Origin: JBBQER01 sp052148155
GTDB lineage: Bacteria > Actinomycetota > Acidimicrobiia > IMCC26256 > PALSA-610
Reading direction: 5' to 3'
Length of the DNA stretch: 45,441 bases
NCBI GenBank assembly: GCA_052148155.1
Contig: JBKQIY010000206.1
Span: 1-45,441 of the forward strand
The notes beneath the pieces were generated by a model that worked only from the letters and a program-made list of their open reading frames with translations, did not search any database and was not told the origin of the DNA. The translations under genes and the position numbers were made by a program. Numbering within the stretch: the first letter of the stretch is position 1; every line of letters begins with the position of its first letter. Positions 16,537 through 25,083 of this stretch are shown here, in pieces.

Positions 16537-16560
16537 TGGACGTCATGCGACCAGAACTCG

Positions 16561-16573
16561 GCGAGCTGCTCGC
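16561..16573. terminator. Short hairpin between convergent genes
   Basis: GCGAG-CTG-CTCGC, a five-bp stem in the 49-base gap between the SpeD-like gene and the convergent GGDEF-EAL gene. There is no T-run. A weak bidirectional terminator is possible. Confidence 0.25.
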
Positions 16574-16585
16574 GTGGCTTGTCGG

Positions 16586-18916
16586 CTAGGAAGACTCCGT
16601 GACCTCTACCCGTTCTGAGGCACGGAGCTGACGGAGTCGCGCGACCACGCCGGGGATCTGATCGGCGGCGGCCGGCCGTGAGAAAACGTAGCCCTGCGCC
16701 GCGTCGACTCTGAGGACGGCGAGGCGCTCAGCCTGTCGAGGGGTCTCGACACCTTCGGCAGTCGTCGAGATCCCGAGTGCGTTCGCCATCGCGACAATCG
16801 CCGCGACGAGTGACTCCTCAGCCGTGTCGGGCCGGTCGAGGTCGTCGACGAAGGACTTGTCTATCTTCACTTCATCGACTTGGAACGTCCGAAGATACGC
16901 GAGCGACGAATACCCCGTACCGAAGTCGTCAATCGAGATCCGAAAACCGACATCGCGCAGCGCGCGCAGCTTTTCGCGCGGCCCGGAACTCTGATCCATG
17001 AGCATTGACTCCGTCAGCTCGAGCCGAATATCGCTCGGCGAAACGTGCGCTCGTGCGGCTTTCGAGGTGATCGTGTCTACCAACAGTGGATCGCGGAGCT
17101 GACGAGCCGAAACATTGACTGCGACAAAGAGCGCGTCGCCGTGCGGCAGCTCGCGGCGCCATTGTGCCAGCTGCTCGCATGCAGTCTCGAGGACCCATGC
17201 ACCAATGGGCACGATCAGCCCGGTGTCCTCGGCAATCGGAATGAAGTCGAGCGGCGGCACGGTCCCGAGGTGCGGATGGTTCCAACGAAGGAGAGCTTCG
17301 AAGCCGACGACATCGTGGGATGCGACACTGACGACCGGCTGATAGTGCAACGCCAGCTCGCCATGTTCGAGTGCTCGGTGAAGGTCGCCCTCGAGCCTGG
17401 CGCGCGTCGTGGCGCGGTCGCGCATTTCGGCGTCGAAAATCGCGACTGCGTCGCGGCCCGCAGCCTTCGCCTGATACATCGCGGTGTCTGCGTCGCGCAA
17501 GATCGACTCAGCATCGGCCGGCGAGTCGGGTCCGGCCACTGCAACTCCAAGACTTGCGGACGCGAACAGCTCAGCGTCACGCATCTGGAATGGAGTGTCG
17601 AAACAGGCGCGTAAGCGTTCGGCGGTATCTCGCGCCTGTTCAAGAGAAGTGACGTCTTGCATGATCACGACGAACTCGTCGCCTCCTACCCTGCCGACAA
17701 GGCTGCTTGTCGGCGCAGCTGACCGAAGTCGCTGAGCGACCCCGACGAGGAGTTCATCACCGAGGCTGTGCCCGAGACTGTCGTTGACCAGTTTGAATCG
17801 ATCAACGTCGAGGAAGAGCAGCGCGAGCAACGTATCGGTTCCTTCTCGATGCGCGAGTGCCTGTGCGAGTCGTTCAAACACGAGAAGCCGGTTCGGGAGT
17901 CCGGTCAGTGCATCGTGGGTCGCCTGATCGGTCAAGCGTTCCTCCGATCGGGCATGCGCTCGAAGGGACCGAAACACGCGCAGGATCGCCGCCGACGTCA
18001 GCGTCGCGGTGATCGCGATGAGCCCGATGCGATCACTCGGCAACATGCTGTTCTTGGAAAGAATGACAACGGCAGGCAATCCCAAGGCGACGGACACGAG
18101 TAGCAGGCGCATGCGCGTCGGTGTGTGCTCGGTGCGCGGTACTGGTTCGCATAGCTCGCGCATGGACGGATGCAACACGCACGCGCCGTAGGCAAGGTAT
18201 GCCACCGCGTAAGGAAGGTCGATCACCCGGGGTGGCAGCGACGCCACCCGCGCGTCGATGAAGGTATACACGATGTCACCGAGCAGCATCGATGACATTG
18301 CCAGCAGTAACAGGCGTTGCGCGAGCGGACGCTGCCGTCCGCCAACGAACATGATCTGCATTGCGACTGCAACGAAGAACACCGACATGGCCGGATAGAC
18401 CGCTAAGACGACCCGCACTCGCAGCGGTGCGTGATGATGTTCCAAGGCCGGGGCGATGAGATACGCCCACACGAACGCAAGAGATGCCAAAGAGGCCAAC
18501 AACGCGTCGAGCAATGAGTCGAGATCGGCGCCACCGCCGCGGCGGGCCCGAGCGAATCCCAACAACGCGATCGCTACCAGCACGTAGCCGGGGATCGTGA
18601 GCGCGTCCGGGATGATCGACCGGCTCGATGACAAGTTCCCAAGCGTGTGCAGACTTTCTCGTGCCGCGCCTCCGGCGACAAACAACACGAACCCGCACAG
18701 GATCAACACGAACGGCCACCGTCGGTGAGGTCGATGGACCCGAAGGCCGATCAGGGTCGCGACCATTGCCGACAAGGTGAACAGGACAAACGTCGACTCG
18801 CCGAGCGATCCAAGGACCCCGGTCACATACGCGACCATCCAGACCGCGCCGCAACCCGCGTAGACGCACGCGGGCACGAGGCCAAAACGCGCTTGCGGGA
18901 GTCGGCCTGTAGCCAT
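16586..18916 (-). CDS. Multi-TM membrane GGDEF-EAL cyclic-di-GMP protein
   Basis: 776 aa. The N-terminal 320 residues contain about nine or ten hydrophobic helices, forming an uncharacterised membrane sensor domain. GGDEF (about 335-500) has an intact VGGDEF and a normal DVDRFKLVNDSLGH, but the I-site position five residues upstream reads PTSS-like sequence and not RxxD, so product inhibition is probably lost. EAL (about 515-765) keeps FEALLRW, VNVSARQL, ELTES, IDDFGTGYSSL, KIDKSF and EGVET, all that hydrolysis needs. It is a bifunctional-looking c-di-GMP enzyme coupling a membrane signal to c-di-GMP level. The ATG at 18916 is preceded by a weak GAG. It differs from the soluble PAS-GAF-GGDEF-EAL protein at 1533-3998 in sensor type and I-site. 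Confidence 0.95.
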   Translation of the reverse strand: MATGRLPQARFGLVPACVYAGCGAVWMVAYVTGVLGSLGESTFVLFTLSAMVATLIGLRVHRPHRRWPFVLILCGFVLFVAGGAARESLHTLGNLSSSRSIIPDALTIPGYVLVAIALLGFARARRGGGADLDSLLDALLASLASLAFVWAYLIAPALEHHHAPLRVRVVLAVYPAMSVFFVAVAMQIMFVGGRQRPLAQRLLLLAMSSMLLGDIVYTFIDARVASLPPRVIDLPYAVAYLAYGACVLHPSMRELCEPVPRTEHTPTRMRLLLVSVALGLPAVVILSKNSMLPSDRIGLIAITATLTSAAILRVFRSLRAHARSEERLTDQATHDALTGLPNRLLVFERLAQALAHREGTDTLLALLFLDVDRFKLVNDSLGHSLGDELLVGVAQRLRSAAPTSSLVGRVGGDEFVVIMQDVTSLEQARDTAERLRACFDTPFQMRDAELFASASLGVAVAGPDSPADAESILRDADTAMYQAKAAGRDAVAIFDAEMRDRATTRARLEGDLHRALEHGELALHYQPVVSVASHDVVGFEALLRWNHPHLGTVPPLDFIPIAEDTGLIVPIGAWVLETACEQLAQWRRELPHGDALFVAVNVSARQLRDPLLVDTITSKAARAHVSPSDIRLELTESMLMDQSSGPREKLRALRDVGFRISIDDFGTGYSSLAYLRTFQVDEVKIDKSFVDDLDRPDTAEESLVAAIVAMANALGISTTAEGVETPRQAERLAVLRVDAAQGYVFSRPAAADQIPGVVARLRQLRASERVEVTESS

Positions 18917-19255
18917 TCATCGACTCATTCGGACGAAGCCGGACCGCGATTGAGGAAGACTTGCCAGAAGCCTCCACTACGACCGTGCTCCGTGACTTCG
19001 GGCACCGAATTGTCGGTTCTAGGGCCTCCTCGGCTCATTTCACGCTCAGCCGACCGAGTTGGCGAGGACCACGCCGGACGAGCCCGCCACCGTTGGCTCG
19101 ACCAGGCTGAGGATCGACGCGTGCGTTGGTGTGTCGTCCTGGCAGTGGCCACGACATCCTGGGACAGCGCGACGACGAGTAGGGAAACGGGAGGTCCAAG
19201 AGCTCGTCGACGCGTCTCCCCTAAGCGCGTCGGACCAACCAGCCCGCCCCCAGAC
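18917..19255. other. Intergenic between divergent genes
   Basis: No gene recognised. Arg/Ser-rich open frames on both strands look like shadows. The right edge leads into the promoter of catabolic cluster A. Confidence 0.45.
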
Positions 19256-19286
19256 TTGATGGGCTCGACCCCCGAACGCTTATTCT
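19256..19286 (+). promoter_or_regulatory. Promoter of catabolic cluster A
   Basis: TTGATG (19256-19261), a 19-base spacer and TATTCT (19281-19286). A transcript starting six to seven bases later would begin at or beside GTG 19293, which opens a ten-codon leader ORF, and would give the thiolase gene a leader of about 29 bases. It presumably drives the tightly overlapped genes up to 24562. Confidence 0.5.
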
Positions 19287-19292
19287 CCACCC

Positions 19293-19325
19293 GTGCGAGC
19301 CCGTTCCCGAGACGCATCGTTGTGA
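19293..19325 (+). CDS. Possible ten-codon leaderless leader ORF
   Basis: The GTG at 19293 lies exactly six bases after the -10 box. The frame encodes an Arg-rich decapeptide (MRARSRDASL) and stops at TGA 19323-19325, which overlaps the GTG start of the thiolase gene (19322-19324). The thiolase start has no Shine-Dalgarno, so its translation could depend on ribosomes terminating on this leader. It is equally possible that the GTG match is chance. Confidence 0.3.
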   Translation: MRARSRDASL

Positions 19326-20491
19326 GCGAACACACCCTGCGTGGCGCTGCCGCGATCGTCGGCGTTGCGGACCGCGTCTCACCGACGGGCGTGGTCGACC
19401 TCCACGGCCGGGTTCTCGAAGCGACGATGGTGCGTGAGGCGCTCGCCGACGCCGGGCTCGGGGTCGAAGATGTCGACGGCATCTGCTACGGCGGAGCCGC
19501 ACCCGGAATCGCCGAATATCTCGGCATTCATCCGAAGTTCGTCGACGGGACCATGACGGGAGGGTCGAGCTACGAAATCCACGTCGAGCACGCGGCAGCC
19601 GCGATCGGTGCGGGGCTGTGCGAGGTGGTGGTCGGCGTCTACGCCGCGACACCGCGCGGCGATCGTGCCCGCACGCATGGCGGCGGTCGTGCCGGCCCAC
19701 CACCCGGACCGAACCCGATGCTGGAGTGGGAGATGCCGTACGGGTTGCGGATGCCGATGGGCGCGTACGCCCTCGCCGCGAGTCGCCACATGACCGTCTA
19801 CGGCACGACGTCCGAGCAACTGGCGCAGATCGCGGTCGACACTCGGCGCTGGGCAGCGCTGAACCCGCGCGCGCGATACCGCGAGGCCATAACGATCGGC
19901 GACGTGCTCGCATCGCCGATGCAGGCCTCGCCTCTCCATCTGCTCGACTGTTGCCTCGTGACCGACGGTGCCGGCGCGTTCGTGATGACATCGTCCGCAC
20001 GCGCGGTCGATCTCGCGAAAGCCCCCGTGTACGTGCTCGGCGCGGCGACGTGCACCGATCATTCGATGATCACGACCATGCCCGACCTCGCGGTCACCGC
20101 CGGCGCGGTCTCGGGACCCGCCGCGTTCAAAGACGCGGGGATCACGGCGGATGACGTCGATGTGCTCATGGGCTACGACTCGTTCACGATCACCGCGCTG
20201 TTGCACCTCGAAGATCTCGGCTTCTGCGCCAAAGGCGAAGGCGGCGCGTTCGTCGAAGACGGCAAGCTCGGACCTGGCGGTGCGCTGCCGACGAACACGA
20301 ACGGCGGCGGGCTGTCGTACACCCATCCTGGACAGTACGGCATGTTTCTGCTTGTCGAGGCCGTGCGGCAGCTACGCGGCGAGTGCGGTCCTCGCCAGGT
20401 GCCCGACCCGCAGATCGCAGTCGCGCACGGATCAGGTGGCGTGCTGTCAACAATGGGAACGATCGTGCTCGGCACGGGAGCGACGCGATGA
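19322..20491 (+). CDS. Ltp/SCP-x-type thiolase-fold protein, probable aldolase partner of DUF35
   Basis: 389 aa from GTG 19322; the open frame extends upstream but homology begins at LRGAAAIVGVAD. It is a thiolase-fold lipid-transfer-type protein. The position of the canonical thiolase nucleophile Cys reads TGGSSYE, so ordinary thiolysis is unlikely. The C-terminal half has the family stretch YDSFTITALLHLEDLGFC, NTNGGGLSYTHPG with the conserved His, and HGSGG where thiolases have CxG. The next gene encodes a DUF35 protein. In steroid side-chain degradation an Ltp2-type protein and a DUF35 domain together form a retro-aldolase that releases a short acyl-CoA or propionyl-CoA, and this pair looks like that complex. 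First gene of cluster A, overlapping the next by ATGA. A homologue lies at 40089-41252. Confidence 0.88.
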   Translation: MSEHTLRGAAAIVGVADRVSPTGVVDLHGRVLEATMVREALADAGLGVEDVDGICYGGAAPGIAEYLGIHPKFVDGTMTGGSSYEIHVEHAAAAIGAGLCEVVVGVYAATPRGDRARTHGGGRAGPPPGPNPMLEWEMPYGLRMPMGAYALAASRHMTVYGTTSEQLAQIAVDTRRWAALNPRARYREAITIGDVLASPMQASPLHLLDCCLVTDGAGAFVMTSSARAVDLAKAPVYVLGAATCTDHSMITTMPDLAVTAGAVSGPAAFKDAGITADDVDVLMGYDSFTITALLHLEDLGFCAKGEGGAFVEDGKLGPGGALPTNTNGGGLSYTHPGQYGMFLLVEAVRQLRGECGPRQVPDPQIAVAHGSGGVLSTMGTIVLGTGATR

Positions 20492-20892
20492 GCACCCTGC
20501 TCGAACCACCGCCTTCGGACGAGGTTGCACCGTTCTGGGAAGCGACGCGACGATCCGAACTCGTTCTGCCGTGGTGCCGTCGGTGTGAACAGCCGTTCTG
20601 GTACCCACGCGCCATATGTCCGCGCTGCCTGAGCGACGAAATCGACTGGCGAGGTGCAAGCGCTGACGGTGTCGTCTACGCGGCGAGTGTTCAACATCTC
20701 CCCGGCCCGGGACGCGACGCTGCGGACGGGCCGTATGTTGTCGCGCTCGTCGACCTCGCCGCCGGTGTACGCGTGATGGGCAACGTGTCGCGGTGCGCAC
20801 CAGACGAGGTGCATGTCGGCATGCGCGTGTTCGGCATATGGCATCCGCTCTCGGACGGAAGGCAGCTGCTGCAGTTCGCACCGAAGAAGTAG
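20488..20892 (+). CDS. DUF35 zinc-ribbon/OB-fold protein, acyl-CoA-binding partner of thiolase
   Basis: 134 aa. The N-terminal helix (FWEATRRSEL) is followed by a rubredoxin-like zinc ribbon with two CxxC pairs (WCRRC and ICPRC) and then an OB-fold (VVYAASVQHLPGPG, PYVVALVDL, GVRVMGNV). This is the complete DUF35 architecture. Such proteins hold the CoA end of the substrate and bind tightly to an Ltp-type thiolase-fold subunit; in Mycobacterium tuberculosis the equivalent domain is fused behind a MaoC domain in ChsH2. Here it stands alone and directly follows the Ltp gene, overlapping it by four bases, which supports co-production of a 1:1 complex. Confidence 0.92.
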   Translation: MSTLLEPPPSDEVAPFWEATRRSELVLPWCRRCEQPFWYPRAICPRCLSDEIDWRGASADGVVYAASVQHLPGPGRDAADGPYVVALVDLAAGVRVMGNVSRCAPDEVHVGMRVFGIWHPLSDGRQLLQFAPKK

Positions 20893-20916
20893 GGCCGACA
20901 GCCAAGGGGGAACCTC

Positions 20917-22131
20917 ATGCCGATGGAGATCGAGCTCGGTCCGGATGCCGCCCGGTTCCGCGCCGAGGTGCGCGAGTGGTTGCAGAACAACCGCCCCGAG
21001 GATGCGGACGTCGTCCGTTCGCAGCTGATCGGCGGCGGACCCGAACACGACGCGTGGGCGGCGCGTCTGCACGAGGCCGGCTTCCTCTGCGTCGGTTGGC
21101 CGAAAGACTACGGCGGTCGCGGGCTGACCGGGATCGAAGTAGCGGTGATGAACGACGAGTTCGGCCGGGCCGACATCCCCCGAGTGACGCGGGGGATGGG
21201 CGAGTGGCTCGTCGGACCGTCGATCATCGTGCATGGCACCGAGGAGCAGAAGGCGTACTTCCTGCCGCGCATTGTCGACGGATCGGATCGCTATTGCCAG
21301 GGCTTCTCCGAGCCCAACGCCGGATCCGATCTGGCCGGATTGAACACGCGCGGCGTCGTTGACGGTGACGAGATCGTCGTCACCGGACAGAAGGTATGGA
21401 CGTCAGGCGCACATCGGGCGAACATGATGTTCTGCCTGTGCCGGACCGACCCCGACGCCCCGAAGCACCGCGGGATCTCGTACGTGCTCGTACCCATGAA
21501 ACAACCCGACGGGTCGTCGAACGGCTTCGACCTGCGGCCAATTCGCCAAATCACGGGCAGCAGCAACTTCACCGAGACGTTCATCACTGAAGCGCGCGCG
21601 CCGCTGTTCAATGTGATCGGTGGGCTGAACAACGGCTGGCGCGTCACGATGACGACGCTCGGCAACGAACGGGGCGGCAGGGCGACCACTCAGCACGTGC
21701 AGTACGAGCATCAGTTCCACCGCATCGTCGACGAGGTGCGCCGGTGCGGCGTCGCCGACGACCCATGCGTCCGGCAACGTCTCGCGTGGGCCTTCACGCG
21801 GGTTGAAATCATGCGATACGCGGGTTTACGGACGCTGTCCGAAGTCGTCGCGAGCAAAGAGCCTGGACCGGCAGCATCGATCAACAAGATGTTCTGGTCG
21901 GAGTACGCGCGCGACATTTCAGAATGGGTGATGGACCTGCGCGGCGTCCGCGGACTCGTGCGGCCCGAAGGAGCGGGCTACGTCCTCGATCGGTGGCAGA
22001 CAGAGTTCCTCGCTAGCCGATCGGGCACGATCTGGGGCGGCACCGCCCAGGTGCAGCGCAACATCGTCGGTGAACGCGTCCTTGGCCTCCCCAAAGAACC
22101 GGACAACACCCTTGAGGAGCGGTCACCATGA
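20917..22131 (+). CDS. Acyl-CoA dehydrogenase (FadE-type)
   Basis: 404 aa flavoenzyme that introduces an alpha-beta double bond into an acyl-CoA. ATG 20917 has a good Shine-Dalgarno (AAGGGGG). Seen: an N-terminal helical domain; the FAD/substrate signature CQGFSEPNAGSDLAGL; GQKVWTSGAH in the middle beta domain; and the C-terminal helical domain ending IWGGTAQVQRNIVGERVLGL. The glutamate that serves as base in medium-chain enzymes (YEGT) is Gly here (WGGT), as in many actinobacterial FadE proteins whose base lies elsewhere or which act as heteromers; I could not place the base. Third gene of cluster A, overlapping the synthetase gene by ATGA. Confidence 0.93.
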   Translation: MPMEIELGPDAARFRAEVREWLQNNRPEDADVVRSQLIGGGPEHDAWAARLHEAGFLCVGWPKDYGGRGLTGIEVAVMNDEFGRADIPRVTRGMGEWLVGPSIIVHGTEEQKAYFLPRIVDGSDRYCQGFSEPNAGSDLAGLNTRGVVDGDEIVVTGQKVWTSGAHRANMMFCLCRTDPDAPKHRGISYVLVPMKQPDGSSNGFDLRPIRQITGSSNFTETFITEARAPLFNVIGGLNNGWRVTMTTLGNERGGRATTQHVQYEHQFHRIVDEVRRCGVADDPCVRQRLAWAFTRVEIMRYAGLRTLSEVVASKEPGPAASINKMFWSEYARDISEWVMDLRGVRGLVRPEGAGYVLDRWQTEFLASRSGTIWGGTAQVQRNIVGERVLGLPKEPDNTLEERSP

Positions 22132-23681
22132 CCGACGAAGCCCTTTCGCAGGCGGGACGGGCCGGCATGACGCTCGCGGTCTGGGCCGCCCGTCAGCCCG
22201 GCCACAGCGCGGTCATCTCCGAGCACGGCAACCGGACATTTGGTGAGCTCAACACAAACGCAAACCGGCTGACGCGCGCGCTGCGAGCCCGAAATGTCGT
22301 AGGCGACGACGCGATCGCGCTGATGATCCCGAATCGGGCGGAATTCGCAGAGGTGATCGCCGCTTCGCAGCGCGCGGGCTTGCGTTATACGACGATCAAC
22401 TGGCACCTCACGGCCGACGAAGCCGCATACATCGTCGACGATTGCGAAGCGCGCGTTCTCGTCGCCGACGCACGCTTCGCCGACTCGGCGCGAGACATCG
22501 CACGTCGCACGCCCGGCTTGCGGGTTCTCGTGGCTGTAGGCGACAGCATCGACGGGTTCGAGCGTTACGACGACATGATCGCTCAAGAGGACGGCGCCGA
22601 CATCGTCGATCCCGTCCTCGGACGGTCGATGCTGTACACGTCGGGCACGACTGGCCGACCCAAGGGCGTCCACCGGACGCAGCCCACACCCGCCCTCATC
22701 TCGCCTTTCGGCTATACGCCTGGCGAGTCGCGGCACCTCTGTACCGGTCCGCTCTACCACGCCGCGCCGCTGGCCTTCTCGCTCGCCAGTCCCCTCAATG
22801 CGGGCGTGGGTGTCGTGTTGATGGACAGCTGGTCGGCCGCGGAGACACTGCGATTGATCGAAGAGCATCGGATCACCCACTCGCACATGGTGCCGACCAT
22901 GTTCCATCGGCTGCTCTCGTTACCAGACGACGTGCGCGGCCGCGCTGACGTCTCGTCGTTGCAGCTGGTATTGCACGGGGCGGCGCCGTGTCCAGCCTGG
23001 CTAAAACGTTCGATCATCGAATGGTGGGGACCGGTCTTGATCGAGTACTACGCCGCCACCGAAGGGCTCGGTACATGGGTGAGCAGCGAGGAATGGCTGC
23101 GCAAACCTGGCACCGTCGGCAAACCCAATCCTCCCGAAACCATCCGCGTGGTCGACGAGGATGGCCGCGACTGCGCTCCGAATGCTGTCGGCAGCGTCTA
23201 CCTGAAGGCGCCAGCAGCAACTCGTTTCGACTACTTCAAAGATCCCGACAAGACGGCCGCGAGCTATCGCGGCGACCATTTCAGCCTCGGTGATGTCGGA
23301 TATCTCGATGACGACGGCTACCTTTTCCTCACCGACCGTTCCGCGAATCTCATCATTTCAGGTGGTGTCAACATCTATCCTGCGGAGATCGAGGCCGAAC
23401 TGCTCGCCCATCCGGCCGTCGGCGATGCCGCGGTTATCGGCGTGCCCGACCCCGAATGGGGTGAGATCGTCCTCGCAGTCGTCGAACCTCAAGTCGGCAT
23501 CGCGCCCTCAGCCGAGCTTGCCCGCGAGCTCACCGAGCATTGCCGCTCGCGTCTCGCGGGCTTCAAGTGCCCTCGCCGCATCGACTTCACCGAGCAACTG
23601 CCGCGACACGACAACGGCAAACTCTACAAAGAACGGTTACGCGCCACGTACCGGCAAGCCGCGGAAACGGCACAACGATGA
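22128..23681 (+). CDS. Fatty acyl-CoA synthetase / AMP-dependent ligase
   Basis: 517 aa. It activates a carboxylic acid to its CoA thioester through an acyl-adenylate. Seen: the P-loop LYTSGTTGRPKGVHRTQ (about 169-185), YYAATEG (A5), the hinge-region LGDVGYLDDDGYLFLTDRSA, GGVNIYPAEIE and the C-terminal NGKLYKERLR with the catalytic Lys. All core motifs are intact and the length is standard. The position, between dehydrogenase and SDR genes with four-base overlaps on both sides, fits a dedicated entry step for the cluster A substrate. The acyl chain cannot be predicted. Confidence 0.94.
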   Translation: MTDEALSQAGRAGMTLAVWAARQPGHSAVISEHGNRTFGELNTNANRLTRALRARNVVGDDAIALMIPNRAEFAEVIAASQRAGLRYTTINWHLTADEAAYIVDDCEARVLVADARFADSARDIARRTPGLRVLVAVGDSIDGFERYDDMIAQEDGADIVDPVLGRSMLYTSGTTGRPKGVHRTQPTPALISPFGYTPGESRHLCTGPLYHAAPLAFSLASPLNAGVGVVLMDSWSAAETLRLIEEHRITHSHMVPTMFHRLLSLPDDVRGRADVSSLQLVLHGAAPCPAWLKRSIIEWWGPVLIEYYAATEGLGTWVSSEEWLRKPGTVGKPNPPETIRVVDEDGRDCAPNAVGSVYLKAPAATRFDYFKDPDKTAASYRGDHFSLGDVGYLDDDGYLFLTDRSANLIISGGVNIYPAEIEAELLAHPAVGDAAVIGVPDPEWGEIVLAVVEPQVGIAPSAELARELTEHCRSRLAGFKCPRRIDFTEQLPRHDNGKLYKERLRATYRQAAETAQR

Positions 23682-24562
23682 GCGGCATTTGCGACGGTCG
23701 CGTCGCGGTCGTCACGGGCGCCGGCCGGGGCATTGGAAGAGCACACGCCCTTGAACTCGCCCGCCAGGGCGCGCAGGTGGTCGTGAACGATCTCGGTGGC
23801 GCGGTCGACGGCACCGGCGCCGACGACGGACCGGCGCAGGCTGTTGTCGACGAGATCTGCGGCAACGGCGGTGCGGCAATCGCCAACCTCGATGATGTCT
23901 CGACGTGGGCAGGCGCGCAGGCCCTGATCGCCACCGCGATCGAATCGTTCGGCAAGCTCGACGTGGTTGTCAACAACGCGGGCATCCTTCGGGACCGAAT
24001 GCTCGTGAATATGACCGAAGAGGAGTGGGACGCGGTGATCCGCGTGCACTTGAAAGGCACGTTCGGCCCCACCCACTTCGCGGCCGCGCACTGGCGGGAG
24101 CGCTCGAAGGCCGGTGACGCTGTCGACGGGCGCGTGATCAACACGTCGTCGACGTCCGGCCTCTTCGCAAACCCGGGCCAGACCAATTACGGCGCCGCGA
24201 AGTCGGGCATCGCGACCTTCTCGATCATCGCCGCCAAGGAGCTCGGTCGATACGGTGTGACCGTCAACGCCATCGCGCCCGGCGCGCGGACCCGCATGAC
24301 TGAGAACCTCACGAGCTCGACCACCGCGACGCCCGCCGACAGCTGGAACGAGCGGGCGCCCGAGAACATCGCGCCCCTCGTGACGTGGCTGGCAAGCGCG
24401 GCGTCGGCCGGCGTCACCGGCCAGGTGTTCCTTGTCGCCGGCGGCCGCATCGCTGTCGCGAAGGGATGGGAACGGGGTCCAGGGATCGACGGGGGCGCCC
24501 GATGGGATCCCGCCCGCCTGGGCGAACTCGTGCCCCAGCTCGTCGCGGATGCACAAAGCTGA
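23678..24562 (+). CDS. SDR, 17beta-HSD4/(3R)-hydroxyacyl-CoA dehydrogenase-like
   Basis: 294 aa, ATG 23678 overlapping the previous stop. Classical SDR: NAD site TGAGRGIGRAHA, the VVVNDLGG signature of multifunctional-enzyme-type 3-hydroxyacyl-CoA dehydrogenases, NNAG at about 98, catalytic Ser in INTSSTSG, and Tyr/Lys in NYGAAKSG. Its length (about 300 aa, with a C-terminal extension ending in a WDPARLGEL-like segment) matches hydroxyacyl-CoA dehydrogenase domains rather than FabG. Likely role: oxidation of the 3-hydroxyacyl-CoA made by the MaoC pair that follows. It begins MSGICDGR like the cluster B paralogue at 30678. Confidence 0.92.
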   Translation: MSGICDGRVAVVTGAGRGIGRAHALELARQGAQVVVNDLGGAVDGTGADDGPAQAVVDEICGNGGAAIANLDDVSTWAGAQALIATAIESFGKLDVVVNNAGILRDRMLVNMTEEEWDAVIRVHLKGTFGPTHFAAAHWRERSKAGDAVDGRVINTSSTSGLFANPGQTNYGAAKSGIATFSIIAAKELGRYGVTVNAIAPGARTRMTENLTSSTTATPADSWNERAPENIAPLVTWLASAASAGVTGQVFLVAGGRIAVAKGWERGPGIDGGARWDPARLGELVPQLVADAQS

Positions 24563-24571
24563 CGAGAGCGT

Positions 24572-24577
24572 TACCTT
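24572..24577 (+). promoter_or_regulatory. Internal -10 box before the MaoC pair, leaderless-type
   Basis: TACCTT, then seven bases, then ATG 24585, all within the 22-base gap after the SDR gene. It suggests that the MaoC-MaoC-SDR genes can also be transcribed separately from the upstream genes. No -35 was recognised, and there is no Shine-Dalgarno. Confidence 0.4.
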
Positions 24578-24584
24578 CAACGCT

Positions 24585-25082
24585 ATGGCAGTCGAGCGGT
24601 TCCCCATCGAGGCCGGACACGTCATGATGTTCGCCCGCAGTATCGGCGATCCGAACCCCGTCTACTTCGACGAGACGTATGCCCGCGCGAGTGAGGTGGG
24701 TGCGATCATCGCGCCGCCGACGTTCGTGCAGGCCAGCGCGCAGTTCGACGACGAGTACCCGTTGCGACCCAAGATCGGCGTTCCGTGGTTCGGTTCCGGA
24801 CGAGAGCCGACCGGCGTACAACGCTCCTCGGGCGCCAGCGGGGGCAGCGGAAGCGGCACTGGTCTGCACGCCGAGCAGCACTACACGTATCACCGACCGC
24901 TGCGCGTCGGCGACGTGCTCACCGCGACGACCCGGCCAGGAGAGCGATGGGAGAAAGTGGGCCGCCGTGCCGGCAAACTGGTCTTCGCGGAGACGATCAC
25001 AGAATTTCGCGACGAGCACGGTGAGCTTGTCGTGACGGCCCGCGGAGTCGGCGTTCGCACCGAACGCGTCGTGGAGGCCTGA
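24585..25082 (+). CDS. MaoC-fold dehydratase subunit, HadA-like, non-catalytic site
   Basis: 165 aa. N-terminal MaoC/FAS1-like hot-dog domain: FARSIGDPNPVYFDETYA corresponds to the hydratase-2 signature, but the catalytic His is Tyr, so this subunit is probably structural or binds the acyl chain. The later part contains HAEQHYTYHRPLRVGD and a typical ending FRDEHGELVVTARG. A Gly/Ser-rich loop (SGASGGSGSGTG) lies in the middle. Paired with the catalytic subunit encoded one base downstream, it should form a heterodimeric (3R)-hydroxyacyl-CoA hydratase, as known for HadAB/HadBC and ChsH1-ChsH2. Confidence 0.87.
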   Translation: MAVERFPIEAGHVMMFARSIGDPNPVYFDETYARASEVGAIIAPPTFVQASAQFDDEYPLRPKIGVPWFGSGREPTGVQRSSGASGGSGSGTGLHAEQHYTYHRPLRVGDVLTATTRPGERWEKVGRRAGKLVFAETITEFRDEHGELVVTARGVGVRTERVVEA

Positions 25083-25083
25083 C

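Noticed and set aside
18647..19321. Upstream extension of the thiolase open frame by about 225 codons
   Set aside because: The extension overlaps the divergent GGDEF-EAL gene and lacks homology; the family start and the promoter place the gene start at 19322.
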